Source: Myxococcales bacterium (GTDB lineage Bacteria; Myxococcota_A; Polyangia; Polyangiales; Polyangiaceae). Taken from it: DNA of 64,000 nt. The notes beneath the pieces are model-generated. The model made no database searches. It was not told the DNA's origin and saw only the letters and a program-made list of their open reading frames with translations. Where the stretch lies: positions 1 through 64,000 of the forward strand of contig JANXLV010000139.1 in NCBI GenBank assembly GCA_025355005.1. The letters run 5' to 3'. Below, piece by piece: positions 26,950 to 34,174 of the stretch; the stretch's first letter is position 1; every line of letters begins with the position of its first letter. A program made the position numbers and the translations under genes.

Positions 26950-27213
26950 ATGGATCCGCAGAGCCTCGTCGAGCACGCTGAAGAGGCGATCCTCCTCTCG
27001 CTCGCGGTCGCCCTGCCCGTCCTCGCGATCGCCGCGCTCGTTGGCGCGCTCGTCGCTGCATTCCAGGCGGCTTCGCAGATCCAGGACCCGACCATCGCGC
27101 ACCTGCCGCGCCTGCTTGCCGTGATCGCCGCCCTGGTAGTGCTGGGTCCCTGGATGGGCCACACCGTCGCCGCCTTCGCCGAGCGAATGTTCCTCCTCGC
27201 CGCAACGCGCTGA
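26950..27213 (+). CDS. FliQ/SctS-family type III export gate protein (orphan)
   Basis: 87-residue protein with two membrane helices. The pattern PVLAIAALVGALVAAFQAAS, then QIQDPTIAHLPRLLAV, then GPWM matches the whole length of FliQ/SctS, including the conserved Gln-Ala-x-(S/T)-Gln-Ile and Thr-x5-Pro positions. These proteins form part of the export gate of flagellar and virulence type III secretion systems. No fliP/R, flhA/B or other secretion gene is in the window, so it is either a remnant, an outlying member of a dispersed system, or has another role. The start ATG is chosen to match the normal length (about 89 residues). Confidence 0.78.
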   Translation: MDPQSLVEHAEEAILLSLAVALPVLAIAALVGALVAAFQAASQIQDPTIAHLPRLLAVIAALVVLGPWMGHTVAAFAERMFLLAATR

Positions 27214-27299
27214 GGTCGATCTCGGTCCCACCAGGTTCTACGTATCCGTGGGCGTCTCGCTAGACGGCGATTCGGGGGTCTGATACCGATGCTGTTGCA

Positions 27300-28007
27300 A
27301 TGACTGAATCGTCATTCAGTTCAGCCCGGGCGAAGCGTCCGTCTCCCCGTGCGCGCGGGACCGCGAAGCGCGCTGCGCGTTCCGAGGGCGCGGCTCACAC
27401 GAGGGTCACGACGGAGCCGGGGAGGAAGCGCGGCGGCGACAAGCGCGAGCGCATCCTGTCTGCGGCCGTTCGCGTGTTCGCGAAGAACGGCTTCTACGCG
27501 ACGCGCGTGAGCGAGGTGGCGAAGGCCGCGGGCGTCGCCGACGGGACGATCTATCTCTACTTCAAGTCGAAGGAAGACCTGCTGGTCTCGCTGTTCGAGT
27601 CGCGCGTCGAGAAGCTCCTCTCCTTCATGAAGGGCGAGCTGCCCAAACACGCGACGGCGCCGGAGCGGCTGCGCGCGGTGATCGAGATGCAGCTTGGCTT
27701 GCTCGAGGGCGAGCGCGATCTTGCGGAGGTCGTCACGGTCATCCTGCGGCAGTCCACGAAGCTGATGAAGGAGTACGCGCACCCGCGCTTCCTTGCGTAC
27801 CTGGACTCCATCGCGCGGATCATCCAGGACGGCCAGGCGAGCGGAGAGTTTCGGCGCGACGTGTCGCCCCATCTCGTGGCGCGAGCGGCGTTTGGTGCGC
27901 TGGACGGCGTCGCGCTCACGTGGGCGCTCGGGCGTGCGGAGCAGGGTGCGCTGCGACGCTCCGCGGGTCAGGTCGCCGACCTGTTTCTCCGCGGGCTCCG
28001 GCCGTGA
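27300..28007 (+). CDS. TetR-family transcriptional regulator
   Basis: 235-residue repressor. After a basic 45-residue N-terminal extension comes the TetR helix-turn-helix (RERILSAAVRVFAKNGFYAT, VAKAAGVADGTIYLYFKSKE). A helical ligand domain follows with LRAVIEMQLGLLEGERDLAEV, similar to the FadR-like branch that senses acyl-CoAs (inference). The only plausible start is ATG at 27300. It sits against a perfect inverted repeat at 27303-27320, which suggests autoregulation. The stop overlaps the GTG of the downstream EpmA-like gene. Confidence 0.88.
   Translation: MTESSFSSARAKRPSPRARGTAKRAARSEGAAHTRVTTEPGRKRGGDKRERILSAAVRVFAKNGFYATRVSEVAKAAGVADGTIYLYFKSKEDLLVSLFESRVEKLLSFMKGELPKHATAPERLRAVIEMQLGLLEGERDLAEVVTVILRQSTKLMKEYAHPRFLAYLDSIARIIQDGQASGEFRRDVSPHLVARAAFGALDGVALTWALGRAEQGALRRSAGQVADLFLRGLRP
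27303..27320. promoter_or_regulatory. Palindrome at TetR start codon, likely operator
   Basis: ACTGAAT (27303-27309), CGTC, ATTCAGT (27314-27320): perfect 7-bp arms. It begins directly after the ATG of the TetR gene. TGAAT-N4-ATTCA resembles operators of FadR-like TetR proteins, so it is probably the autoregulatory site (inference). Confidence 0.5.
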
Positions 28008-28957
28008 GCGAGGCCGCAGCGCAGACCGCGCGGCTCCTTTCGCTGGCGGCGCGCGCACGGATCGTGGAGAGCTGCCATGCGTTCTTCGCGGCGCGCGGCT
28101 TCGTGCATGTCGACACACCAACGCTCGTCCCCTGCCCGGGCCTCGACGTGCATCTCGACGCGTTCGAGACCAACGCACGCGGCGCAGCGCGCTACCTCGT
28201 CACGTCGCCCGAGTATCAGATGAAGCGGCTGCTCACGGAGGGCATGCAGCGCATCTACCAGATCGGTCGCGCGTACCGCCGTGGCGAGCTCGGGAGCCGG
28301 CACAACCCGGAGTTCACGATCCTCGAGTTTTACCGGGCGAACGCGGGCGCGGAGGAAGTGATGCGCGACACGGAACAGCTCGTCGCGCGCGTGACCGGCG
28401 GCTGTGTTCGCCTCGCTCCCACCGGCGAGGGGCGCGTGATCGACACGCGGCCGCCGTTCGCGCGCATGACCGTGCGCGAGGCGTACGAGCGCTACGCGAG
28501 CGTCGACGAGGACACGATGCTGCGGATCGCGACGAGCGACGAGGACACGTTCTATCGACTGCTCGTGGACAGTGTGGAGCCCGCGCTCGCCGCGCTGCCG
28601 CATGCGGTGTTCCTGTGCGACTACCCCGCGACGCAGGCGTCGCTCGCGCGGAAGAAGCCCGGCGACGCGAGGTACGCGGAGCGCTTCGAGCTCTACGTCG
28701 CGGGCGTGGAGCTGTGCAACGGCTTCGGAGAGCTCACGGACCCGGACGAGCAGGAGGCTCGCTTCATCGCGGACCAGGCGGAGCGTGCGAAGCGCGGGCT
28801 GCCGGTGTATCCGATCGACGCGCGATTCATCGCTGCGCTGCGCCTCGGCATGCCTCCGAGCGGGGGAAATGCGATCGGACTCGATCGACTGATCGCGCTC
28901 GCGTGTGGCACCACGGAGATCGCAAACGTGATGTCCTTCACCGACGACACTATCTAG
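28004..28957 (+). CDS. epmA: EF-P-(R)-beta-lysine ligase-like class II aminoacyl-tRNA synthetase paralog
   Basis: 317-residue stand-alone catalytic core of lysyl-tRNA synthetase (EpmA/PoxA/GenX type) without the anticodon-binding domain. Motif 2 is present (YQIGRAYRRGELGSRHNPEF, then TILEFYRA). The motif 3 region is PPSGGNAIGLDRLIALACG. EpmA attaches (R)-beta-lysine to a lysine of elongation factor P, easing ribosome stalling at proline stretches. The start is GTG at 28004, overlapping the TetR TGA by 4 bp, giving a 317-residue protein close to the usual 325. Neither efp nor the aminomutase epmB is nearby. Confidence 0.88.
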   Translation: MSEAAAQTARLLSLAARARIVESCHAFFAARGFVHVDTPTLVPCPGLDVHLDAFETNARGAARYLVTSPEYQMKRLLTEGMQRIYQIGRAYRRGELGSRHNPEFTILEFYRANAGAEEVMRDTEQLVARVTGGCVRLAPTGEGRVIDTRPPFARMTVREAYERYASVDEDTMLRIATSDEDTFYRLLVDSVEPALAALPHAVFLCDYPATQASLARKKPGDARYAERFELYVAGVELCNGFGELTDPDEQEARFIADQAERAKRGLPVYPIDARFIAALRLGMPPSGGNAIGLDRLIALACGTTEIANVMSFTDDTI

Positions 28958-28965
28958 GCGCCTCG

Positions 28966-29856
28966 TCAGAGCTTCGGTAGATCGACGCGGTCCCAGAAGC
29001 CCGTCAGCGTCTTCATGACCGTGGTGGGATCTTCGAGCTGCGGGTAGTGGCCGAGCTCTTCCCAGGTGAAGCGCTCTGCGTTCGGGATCTCGGAGACTAG
29101 CTTGTCGGCGATCTCCATCACCGCCACGGGATCCTTTTTTCCCCACGCGATCATCGTCGGAATGTTGAGGCGCGTCAGTGAGCCGATCCATCTGCTTGCG
29201 AACTTCGAGCGCTCCGTGGTGTAGCCGATGAGCTGTGGCAGGCGATCCTTGCCGGACTCGCGCGCTAGAAGCTCCCACATCGCGCGGACGTCGTCCTCTG
29301 CCACGGGCTTGCCGAAGATGCGGTGCATCTGGAGCGAGAACGCGCGGTACGAGTTCCACTTCGCGAACAACGGTCCGAGCGGCGTCTTGAGCACGCGCTG
29401 ACCGATCGTGAGATGCGCGAGCTCGATGTGGACACTCCCGTTCATGAGCGTGAGGCTCTTCATCTCGAACGGCAGGTTCCCCCGTTCGCGGCGCGCGCAT
29501 AGCTCCGTCGCGACGCTCGTCCCCATGTCGTGCGCCCATACGTGCACGCGCGTCAGCTTGAAGTGCTTCACCACCGCGAGCACCAGGTCCGCCTGCTCGA
29601 AGAGCGAGTAGCCGTAGCTCGCGGGCTTGTCGGAGAGCCCGTAGCCCAGGAAGTCCAGCGTGACGAAGCGCCGACCCGGTACCTCGGCGAACGCCGCGGC
29701 GAAGTCGTGGCTCGAGGTGGGGAAGCCATGGAGCACGAGTACGGGCGTACGCTTCTCGGCGCCTGGCTCGCCCGCGGAGGAGAGCGCGAACACATCCCCG
29801 TCCGGTACGCGGAGGGTCTCGCCTCGCGCGCGCCAGACGTGGATGGGCTCGGTCAT
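28966..29856 (-). CDS. Alpha/beta-hydrolase, haloalkane dehalogenase/epoxide hydrolase-like
   Basis: 296-residue cytoplasmic hydrolase. The oxyanion-hole motif is LVLHGFPTSS. The nucleophile is Asp in the elbow HVWAHDMGTS, as in haloalkane dehalogenases and epoxide hydrolases, instead of Ser. The His is in LGHYPQLEDP near the C-terminus, and the acid is probably Asp in WGKKDPVAV. No Trp-based halide cradle can be confirmed by eye, so dehalogenase and epoxide hydrolase remain alternatives. The start overlaps the stop of the upstream lipoprotein gene by 4 bp, indicating one operon. Confidence 0.82.
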   Translation of the reverse strand: MTEPIHVWRARGETLRVPDGDVFALSSAGEPGAEKRTPVLVLHGFPTSSHDFAAAFAEVPGRRFVTLDFLGYGLSDKPASYGYSLFEQADLVLAVVKHFKLTRVHVWAHDMGTSVATELCARRERGNLPFEMKSLTLMNGSVHIELAHLTIGQRVLKTPLGPLFAKWNSYRAFSLQMHRIFGKPVAEDDVRAMWELLARESGKDRLPQLIGYTTERSKFASRWIGSLTRLNIPTMIAWGKKDPVAVMEIADKLVSEIPNAERFTWEELGHYPQLEDPTTVMKTLTGFWDRVDLPKL

Positions 29857-32288
29857 CGCCCGACCAGAATCGGCGAAGTCCCTGCGGCAGCGTCGAAGAG
29901 GAAATGCGCGAGGTCGCGCTGGGCGTCCGCGTTCTTGAACGCGACGAAGTGACCGTCGTAGAGGCCCGGCGCATACTGACGCGTCACTGCGGTGAGCGTT
30001 CCGACGTTGCCGCCGAAGGGCGCGGGCTTGGTCGACCCGTCACCGATCTTGTCGGGTGAGCTCACGTTGGCCGCGGCGACCTGACCGAGCGCGGCGGCGA
30101 CCGCATAGACGTTCTGCGTGATGTTCGGCGCGTACGTATCCTTCTGGCCGTAGACCATGAAGACGTTCTTGCCCGCGCCCATCGCGATGGGCGTGGCGGA
30201 GATCGCGCTCGCGTGGTTCAGCGGATCGGAAGGATCGATCGCGTTCTGCAGAAGGGAGAGCACCGGGTGCCCTTCGTTCATGTTGGTGTCCTCGAGCACG
30301 AACGGGAGCACGTCTGCGATGTCGACCGGGCTGCGCTTACCGAGCAGGCCGTCGATCAGGCTTCCGCCTTCGCCCGAGAGCAATACGCCTGCGACGCCTG
30401 ACGTGTACGGCATGGCGATGCCACCTTCGGTCGCGCCTTGCGAGTGTCCCCAGAAGAGGACGGAGCCGAGCTTGATCTCGACGTTCGTGGGCGAAGCGCC
30501 CTGAGCGAGATCGAAGCCCGTCGCGAACCGGACGAGGCTCATCTGATCGGCAGCGCCCTGCAGCGCATTCCCGCGTGCGGCGGCGGGGTTCGTGAAGTTG
30601 AAGAAGAGGTCGTCGGGCGATGCGGTGGAGGCGCCGCGGCGCGGCCCGTGCTCCACCTGATCGATCCCGAGCACGGCGAGCCCACCGATCCCGTCGATAT
30701 TGGAGAGACTCTTCGCGACGCCCTCGTTGATGGCGCTGCGGAAGCTGCCGCCGGTGCCATGCGCGTAGACGACCACGCCCCAACCAGCCGCGGGCATGGG
30801 GAACGCCTTCGGGATCGTGAGCGACATGCACACGCTCTCGGTGCGCTGCAGCGCAGGAACGCCGCTGCCATCGGGCGCGAGATCCCCGCCGTCCGTCGGG
30901 TTCAAGTACGGCGCTGTTCCCTTCTGGAAGATCGGGAGCGACACGAGCGCGTGAAGCTCGTCGAAGCCGGGGTCGAGCGACGTGGGGCAGGCGCGGTCGC
31001 CGTCCGCCTGGGCGCATGGAGACTTCGCGACGCCGTCACACTTGATCCACTTGGTGGCGGCGGGCGCGGTGGCGGCGGTGACGGCCTTCTGCAGACCGGC
31101 GGCAAGGTTCATGGGCTTGTCGACCGTGAACACCGTCGCGTTGATCGCCTTGGTGAGGTCGTAGCTGTTGGCTGCGGCCCAGTCGCGGAGCGGCTTCACG
31201 GAAGCGTACGGGACGTCGAGCGGCGCGGCGGGCGCAGCGGCACCGACCATGGCCTTGAAGTCCGACGATGCGCCGAATGCCTTGCCGGCCTTCGTCTTCA
31301 CGGCGTTCGACATGAGGAACGCGTACGTGTGGCCCGGCGCGAGCGGCGCCCCGAGGATGGGACGCGCAGTGATCGAGTTCGCGCAGACATAGTTGCTGCG
31401 CGCCGTGGTCGCGGACCACTGGAAGCCGACGTCCTGCGTTGCAGTCAGGTCGACCAGGCGAAGGACACCGGTGCCGCTCAGCGTTCCCAGATCGGGCTCC
31501 TCGTTGAACCGCATGATCATGGACGTGTAGGCCGAGTAGCCGTCCGCGACCGTCTCCACGTAGCGCGCGTAGCGGTCAACGACGTCGTAGCCGAGGATCT
31601 CCGAGCCCGGCGAGGGGAAGTTGGCAAGGCTCGGATGCCCGGCCTTGGTGCGCACGTCACTCGGGAACGGCAGGCGGAAGAAGTCGCCGTCGTCCTTGGT
31701 GCCGCGCGGAACGCGGAAGTATGCGATGGACCCCTGCGTGGTGTCTTCCGTGCAGTCTACACCTTTCCAGGTGGGCACCACGAGCGGCACGCCACCGGAC
31801 GAAGGCGGAAGCGGTGTGCAAGCGCCGCCGGTACACGACAGGCCGCCGAAGCAGTCACCGTTGATCTTGCACTTGGCACCCACGTCTCCCATGCCCTCTG
31901 GCTGACACGCCGCGGATAGCCCCGTGATGTTGCAGCGAAGGCCCGACGCGCAGTCACCGTCGGAGTGACACGAGGTGCCCGCAGCGCCCATGCCCGCCGG
32001 CACGCAGGTGCGCTTCGGTCCGCAGTAGTCGCCGGTCTTGCACTCCGCGCTGATCACGCAGGCGGCGCCATCCTGGAGCGAGTGCCCCGGCGCGCACACC
32101 ATCGCGTTGCAGGTGAGGCCGGGGCGACATGGCGTGAGATCGCCGCACTTCGCGCCGACGCCGCCCAGGGTGGGACCGCCGATGCCTCCCTCGTCCGGGA
32201 CCGCGAAGGTGACTGCCCCGTTGTCGATGAAGCACGCGGACACCGCCACGACCGAAACGACAGCGCAGGCGAACAAGATTCGTTTCAT
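29853..32288 (-). CDS. Cys-rich lipoprotein with alpha/beta-hydrolase (lipase/esterase) domain
   Basis: 811-residue lipoprotein with lipobox VSAC. Residues roughly 30-160 contain four Cys-rich repeats of the type DGDCASGLRCN and NGDCFGGLSCTGG, common in myxobacterial surface proteins. After the linker there is an FPSDVRT-containing domain like the N-terminal domain of the tandem lipoproteins at 12-19 kb. The hydrolase domain has VVYAHGTGGS (oxyanion) and the nucleophile elbow GHSQG (Ser616); the His is probably in the C-terminal GLYDGHFV. It is likely an outer-surface esterase. Coupled by a 4-bp overlap to a cytoplasmic hydrolase, suggesting sequential steps on one substrate (inference). Confidence 0.75.
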   Translation of the reverse strand: MKRILFACAVVSVVAVSACFIDNGAVTFAVPDEGGIGGPTLGGVGAKCGDLTPCRPGLTCNAMVCAPGHSLQDGAACVISAECKTGDYCGPKRTCVPAGMGAAGTSCHSDGDCASGLRCNITGLSAACQPEGMGDVGAKCKINGDCFGGLSCTGGACTPLPPSSGGVPLVVPTWKGVDCTEDTTQGSIAYFRVPRGTKDDGDFFRLPFPSDVRTKAGHPSLANFPSPGSEILGYDVVDRYARYVETVADGYSAYTSMIMRFNEEPDLGTLSGTGVLRLVDLTATQDVGFQWSATTARSNYVCANSITARPILGAPLAPGHTYAFLMSNAVKTKAGKAFGASSDFKAMVGAAAPAAPLDVPYASVKPLRDWAAANSYDLTKAINATVFTVDKPMNLAAGLQKAVTAATAPAATKWIKCDGVAKSPCAQADGDRACPTSLDPGFDELHALVSLPIFQKGTAPYLNPTDGGDLAPDGSGVPALQRTESVCMSLTIPKAFPMPAAGWGVVVYAHGTGGSFRSAINEGVAKSLSNIDGIGGLAVLGIDQVEHGPRRGASTASPDDLFFNFTNPAAARGNALQGAADQMSLVRFATGFDLAQGASPTNVEIKLGSVLFWGHSQGATEGGIAMPYTSGVAGVLLSGEGGSLIDGLLGKRSPVDIADVLPFVLEDTNMNEGHPVLSLLQNAIDPSDPLNHASAISATPIAMGAGKNVFMVYGQKDTYAPNITQNVYAVAAALGQVAAANVSSPDKIGDGSTKPAPFGGNVGTLTAVTRQYAPGLYDGHFVAFKNADAQRDLAHFLFDAAAGTSPILVGR

Positions 32289-32377
32289 GCGTTCCCTTCC
32301 CTCGGATAAGTCAAAGCAGCGGTAACGCGGCCCTCGAAGTCTTCATCATACGAGCGAATTCCGCCTCCAGTAGCGGT

Positions 32378-32905
32378 ATGTTGCATGGAGGCATGGCGAA
32401 AAAGATGGCGAAAAAGGCCGCGAAGAACCTCGCGACGGAGAAGCTCACCCACCTGGACGCACGCGGGCGCGCACGCATGGTGTCGGTCTCGGACAAGGAC
32501 GTGACGACACGGCAAGCGGTCGCGCGGGCGCGCGTGACGGCCGCGAAGGCGACGCTCGACCTCGCACGGCGGGGCGACGCGAAGAAGGGCGACGTGGCCC
32601 AGATCGCGCGGATCGCCGGGATTTCTGCGTCGAAGCAGGCGGCCTTCCTCATTCCGCTGTGTCATCCGATCGCGCTCACCAGGACCGCGGTGGAGGTGAC
32701 GATCGCGAAGGACGCGTTCGAGATCATCGCTACCTGCGAGGCGCGAGACCGGACCGGTGTGGAGATGGAAGCGCTGACGGCCGCGAGCGTCGCTGCGCTC
32801 ACGGTCTACGACATGCTGAAGGCGGTGGACCGCGGCATGACCATCACGGTCGGCCTGGACCACAAGAGCGGCGGAAGGAGCGGCACGTGGAACAGAGAGC
32901 GCTGA
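32378..32905 (+). CDS. moaC: Cyclic pyranopterin monophosphate synthase
   Basis: Second step of molybdopterin synthesis: converts the MoaA product to cyclic pyranopterin monophosphate. The family motifs KKGDVAQIARIAGI, IPLCHPI and DRTGVEMEALTAAS with YDMLKA are all present. The protein has 175 residues from ATG 32378. The region from 32393 to 32416 is an exact 12-bp tandem duplication (ATGGCGAAAAAG twice), offering two further ATG starts. GGAGG directly precedes the second ATG, too close for a normal ribosome site. It overlaps moaE by 19 bp in another frame. Confidence 0.95.
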   Translation: MLHGGMAKKMAKKAAKNLATEKLTHLDARGRARMVSVSDKDVTTRQAVARARVTAAKATLDLARRGDAKKGDVAQIARIAGISASKQAAFLIPLCHPIALTRTAVEVTIAKDAFEIIATCEARDRTGVEMEALTAASVAALTVYDMLKAVDRGMTITVGLDHKSGGRSGTWNRER

Positions 32906-33363
32906 CGCACTGGGTAGCGCTTCGCGCGGCGCCCGTGGGCCTGGACGAGGCTGTGGGATTCGTGAGCCACGACGGCGCCGGTGCCATCTCCGTCTTCGTG
33001 GGCGCGGTGCGCATGGAGAACGAAGGCCGCGAGGTCGCGACGCTCGAATACAGCGCGTACGCACAGATGGCGGTGAAGGAGATGGGTCGCATTGCGAGCG
33101 AGCTCGCCGCGGAGCTCCCGGGCACGAAGGTCGCAGCGCTCCATCGGCTCGGGCTCCTGCGCGTGGGGGACATCGCGATCGTCTGCGCAGCCAGCGCACC
33201 CCACCGTCATGAAGCATTCATCGCATGCCGCGCCCTCATCGATCGCATCAAGTCACGCGTCCCCATCTGGAAGAGAGAGACGGGTCCCGACGGAGCCGCG
33301 TGGGTGGGCTGGGTGGACGCAAGATGTGAAGACGACCACGCGCACCACGACCACAAACACTGA
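32887..33363 (+). CDS. moaE: Molybdopterin synthase catalytic subunit
   Basis: Large subunit of molybdopterin synthase, which moves sulfur from the MoaD thiocarboxylate onto cPMP. Family blocks FVGAVRMENEGREVATLEY, MAVKEMGRIASE, ALHRLGLLRVGD and CRALIDRIKSRVPIWKRE match MoaE, including the conserved Lys residues of the active site. 158 residues from GTG 32887, overlapping the 3' end of moaC. The C-terminus is unusually His-rich (DDHAHHDHKH), perhaps a metal-binding tail. Its partner moaD lies convergently 43 bp downstream. Confidence 0.95.
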   Translation: MEQRALTHWVALRAAPVGLDEAVGFVSHDGAGAISVFVGAVRMENEGREVATLEYSAYAQMAVKEMGRIASELAAELPGTKVAALHRLGLLRVGDIAIVCAASAPHRHEAFIACRALIDRIKSRVPIWKRETGPDGAAWVGWVDARCEDDHAHHDHKH

Positions 33364-33370
33364 AGCGCCT

Positions 33371-33410
33371 TCGACCTCGGCCTCGACCTCGACCTCGACC
33401 TCGACCTCAG
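33371..33410. repeat. Hexanucleotide microsatellite (TCGACC)n
   Basis: About six imperfect tandem copies of TCGACC/TCGGCC fill the gap between the convergent moaE and moaD stop codons and run into the last moaD codon. Such short repeats are slippage-prone; this one is outside coding sequence except for the final bases of moaD. Confidence 0.85.
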
Positions 33411-33655
33411 CCCCCGGCTACTGGCGGGATGAGGGCGATGGTGTCGCCTTCTTCGAGGAGCTCGGTCGGGTCTGCGAAGGCTTCATTTCTGGCGAGGCGG
33501 ACGCTCTTCATCCGGCCTTGGAGGGTCGGGAAGCGTACCTCCAGCCAGCTCGCCAATTGTTGTATGGTGCATACATCGGCGGGGAGCTCCACCTTGAGTT
33601 CGTCGTCGGTGACGAGCTCTCGTACGGCTGCGAAGAACAGGAGGGTGACGTCCAT
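33407..33655 (-). CDS. moaD: Molybdopterin synthase sulfur-carrier subunit
   Basis: 82-residue ubiquitin-like sulfur carrier. The start is MDVTLLFFAAVRELVTDDEL and the C-terminus is PPVAGG, the diglycine that is adenylated and thiocarboxylated by MoeB. It supplies sulfur to MoaE. The ATG shares one base with the TGA of moaB upstream (TGATG), so the two are coupled. It is opposite in direction to moaE, although the two proteins form one enzyme, so their expression is from separate promoters. Confidence 0.95.
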   Translation of the reverse strand: MDVTLLFFAAVRELVTDDELKVELPADVCTIQQLASWLEVRFPTLQGRMKSVRLARNEAFADPTELLEEGDTIALIPPVAGG

Positions 33656-34128
33656 CAGTGGGCGGTCTTGCCTGCGATGAGGTCGACGGCGTGCGGGAGG
33701 ATCGGTGCGATGAGCGCGCGGGCTCCGAGCCGCGCTGCCTTCGAGCTTCCGGGGAGCGCAAACACCAGGCAGCCGTGGATGATGCCGCCGGCGGCGCGCG
33801 AGAGCATGGCCCTGGGCCCGATCTCGTCCCATGACAGGCGGCGAAAGGCCTCGCCGAACCCGGGCAGCTCGCGGTCGAACAGCTTCGCCAGGGCGTCCAT
33901 GGTCTGGTCCCGCGGGGCGATACCCGTGCCACCGGAGAGGATGACCGCGTCGGCCTCGTGGGTCCTCGCGATCCCGAGGACAAGGGCAGCGATTTTCGGG
34001 GGATCGTCCTTCACGATCTCGTGACGGACGAGCTGAAAGGCCGATAGCTCCTCCTGAAGGACCCGGCCAGACTCGTCCGTTTCCGGAGTGCGGGTGTCAC
34101 TGACGGTGATGGTGACGATGCGGATCAC
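33655..34128 (-). CDS. moaB: Molybdenum cofactor biosynthesis MoaB/MogA-like protein
   Basis: 157-residue MoCF-domain protein. Motifs VTITVSDTRTPETDESG, AVILSGGTGIAPRDQTMDAL and LPGSSKAARLG match the MoaB/MogA family, which adenylates molybdopterin. The start was placed at GTG 34128 (VIRIVTITVSD), because the frame upstream would run into moaA and has no coding character. MoaB and MogA cannot be told apart with certainty by eye; the trimer-type MoaB length favours MoaB. It is transcribed divergently from moaA with 46 bp between starts. Confidence 0.9.
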   Translation of the reverse strand: MIRIVTITVSDTRTPETDESGRVLQEELSAFQLVRHEIVKDDPPKIAALVLGIARTHEADAVILSGGTGIAPRDQTMDALAKLFDRELPGFGEAFRRLSWDEIGPRAMLSRAAGGIIHGCLVFALPGSSKAARLGARALIAPILPHAVDLIAGKTAH

Positions 34129-34174
34129 GCGAAACCTCGGGGGTATTGCCTGCGTATCGGGATATAACACGATC

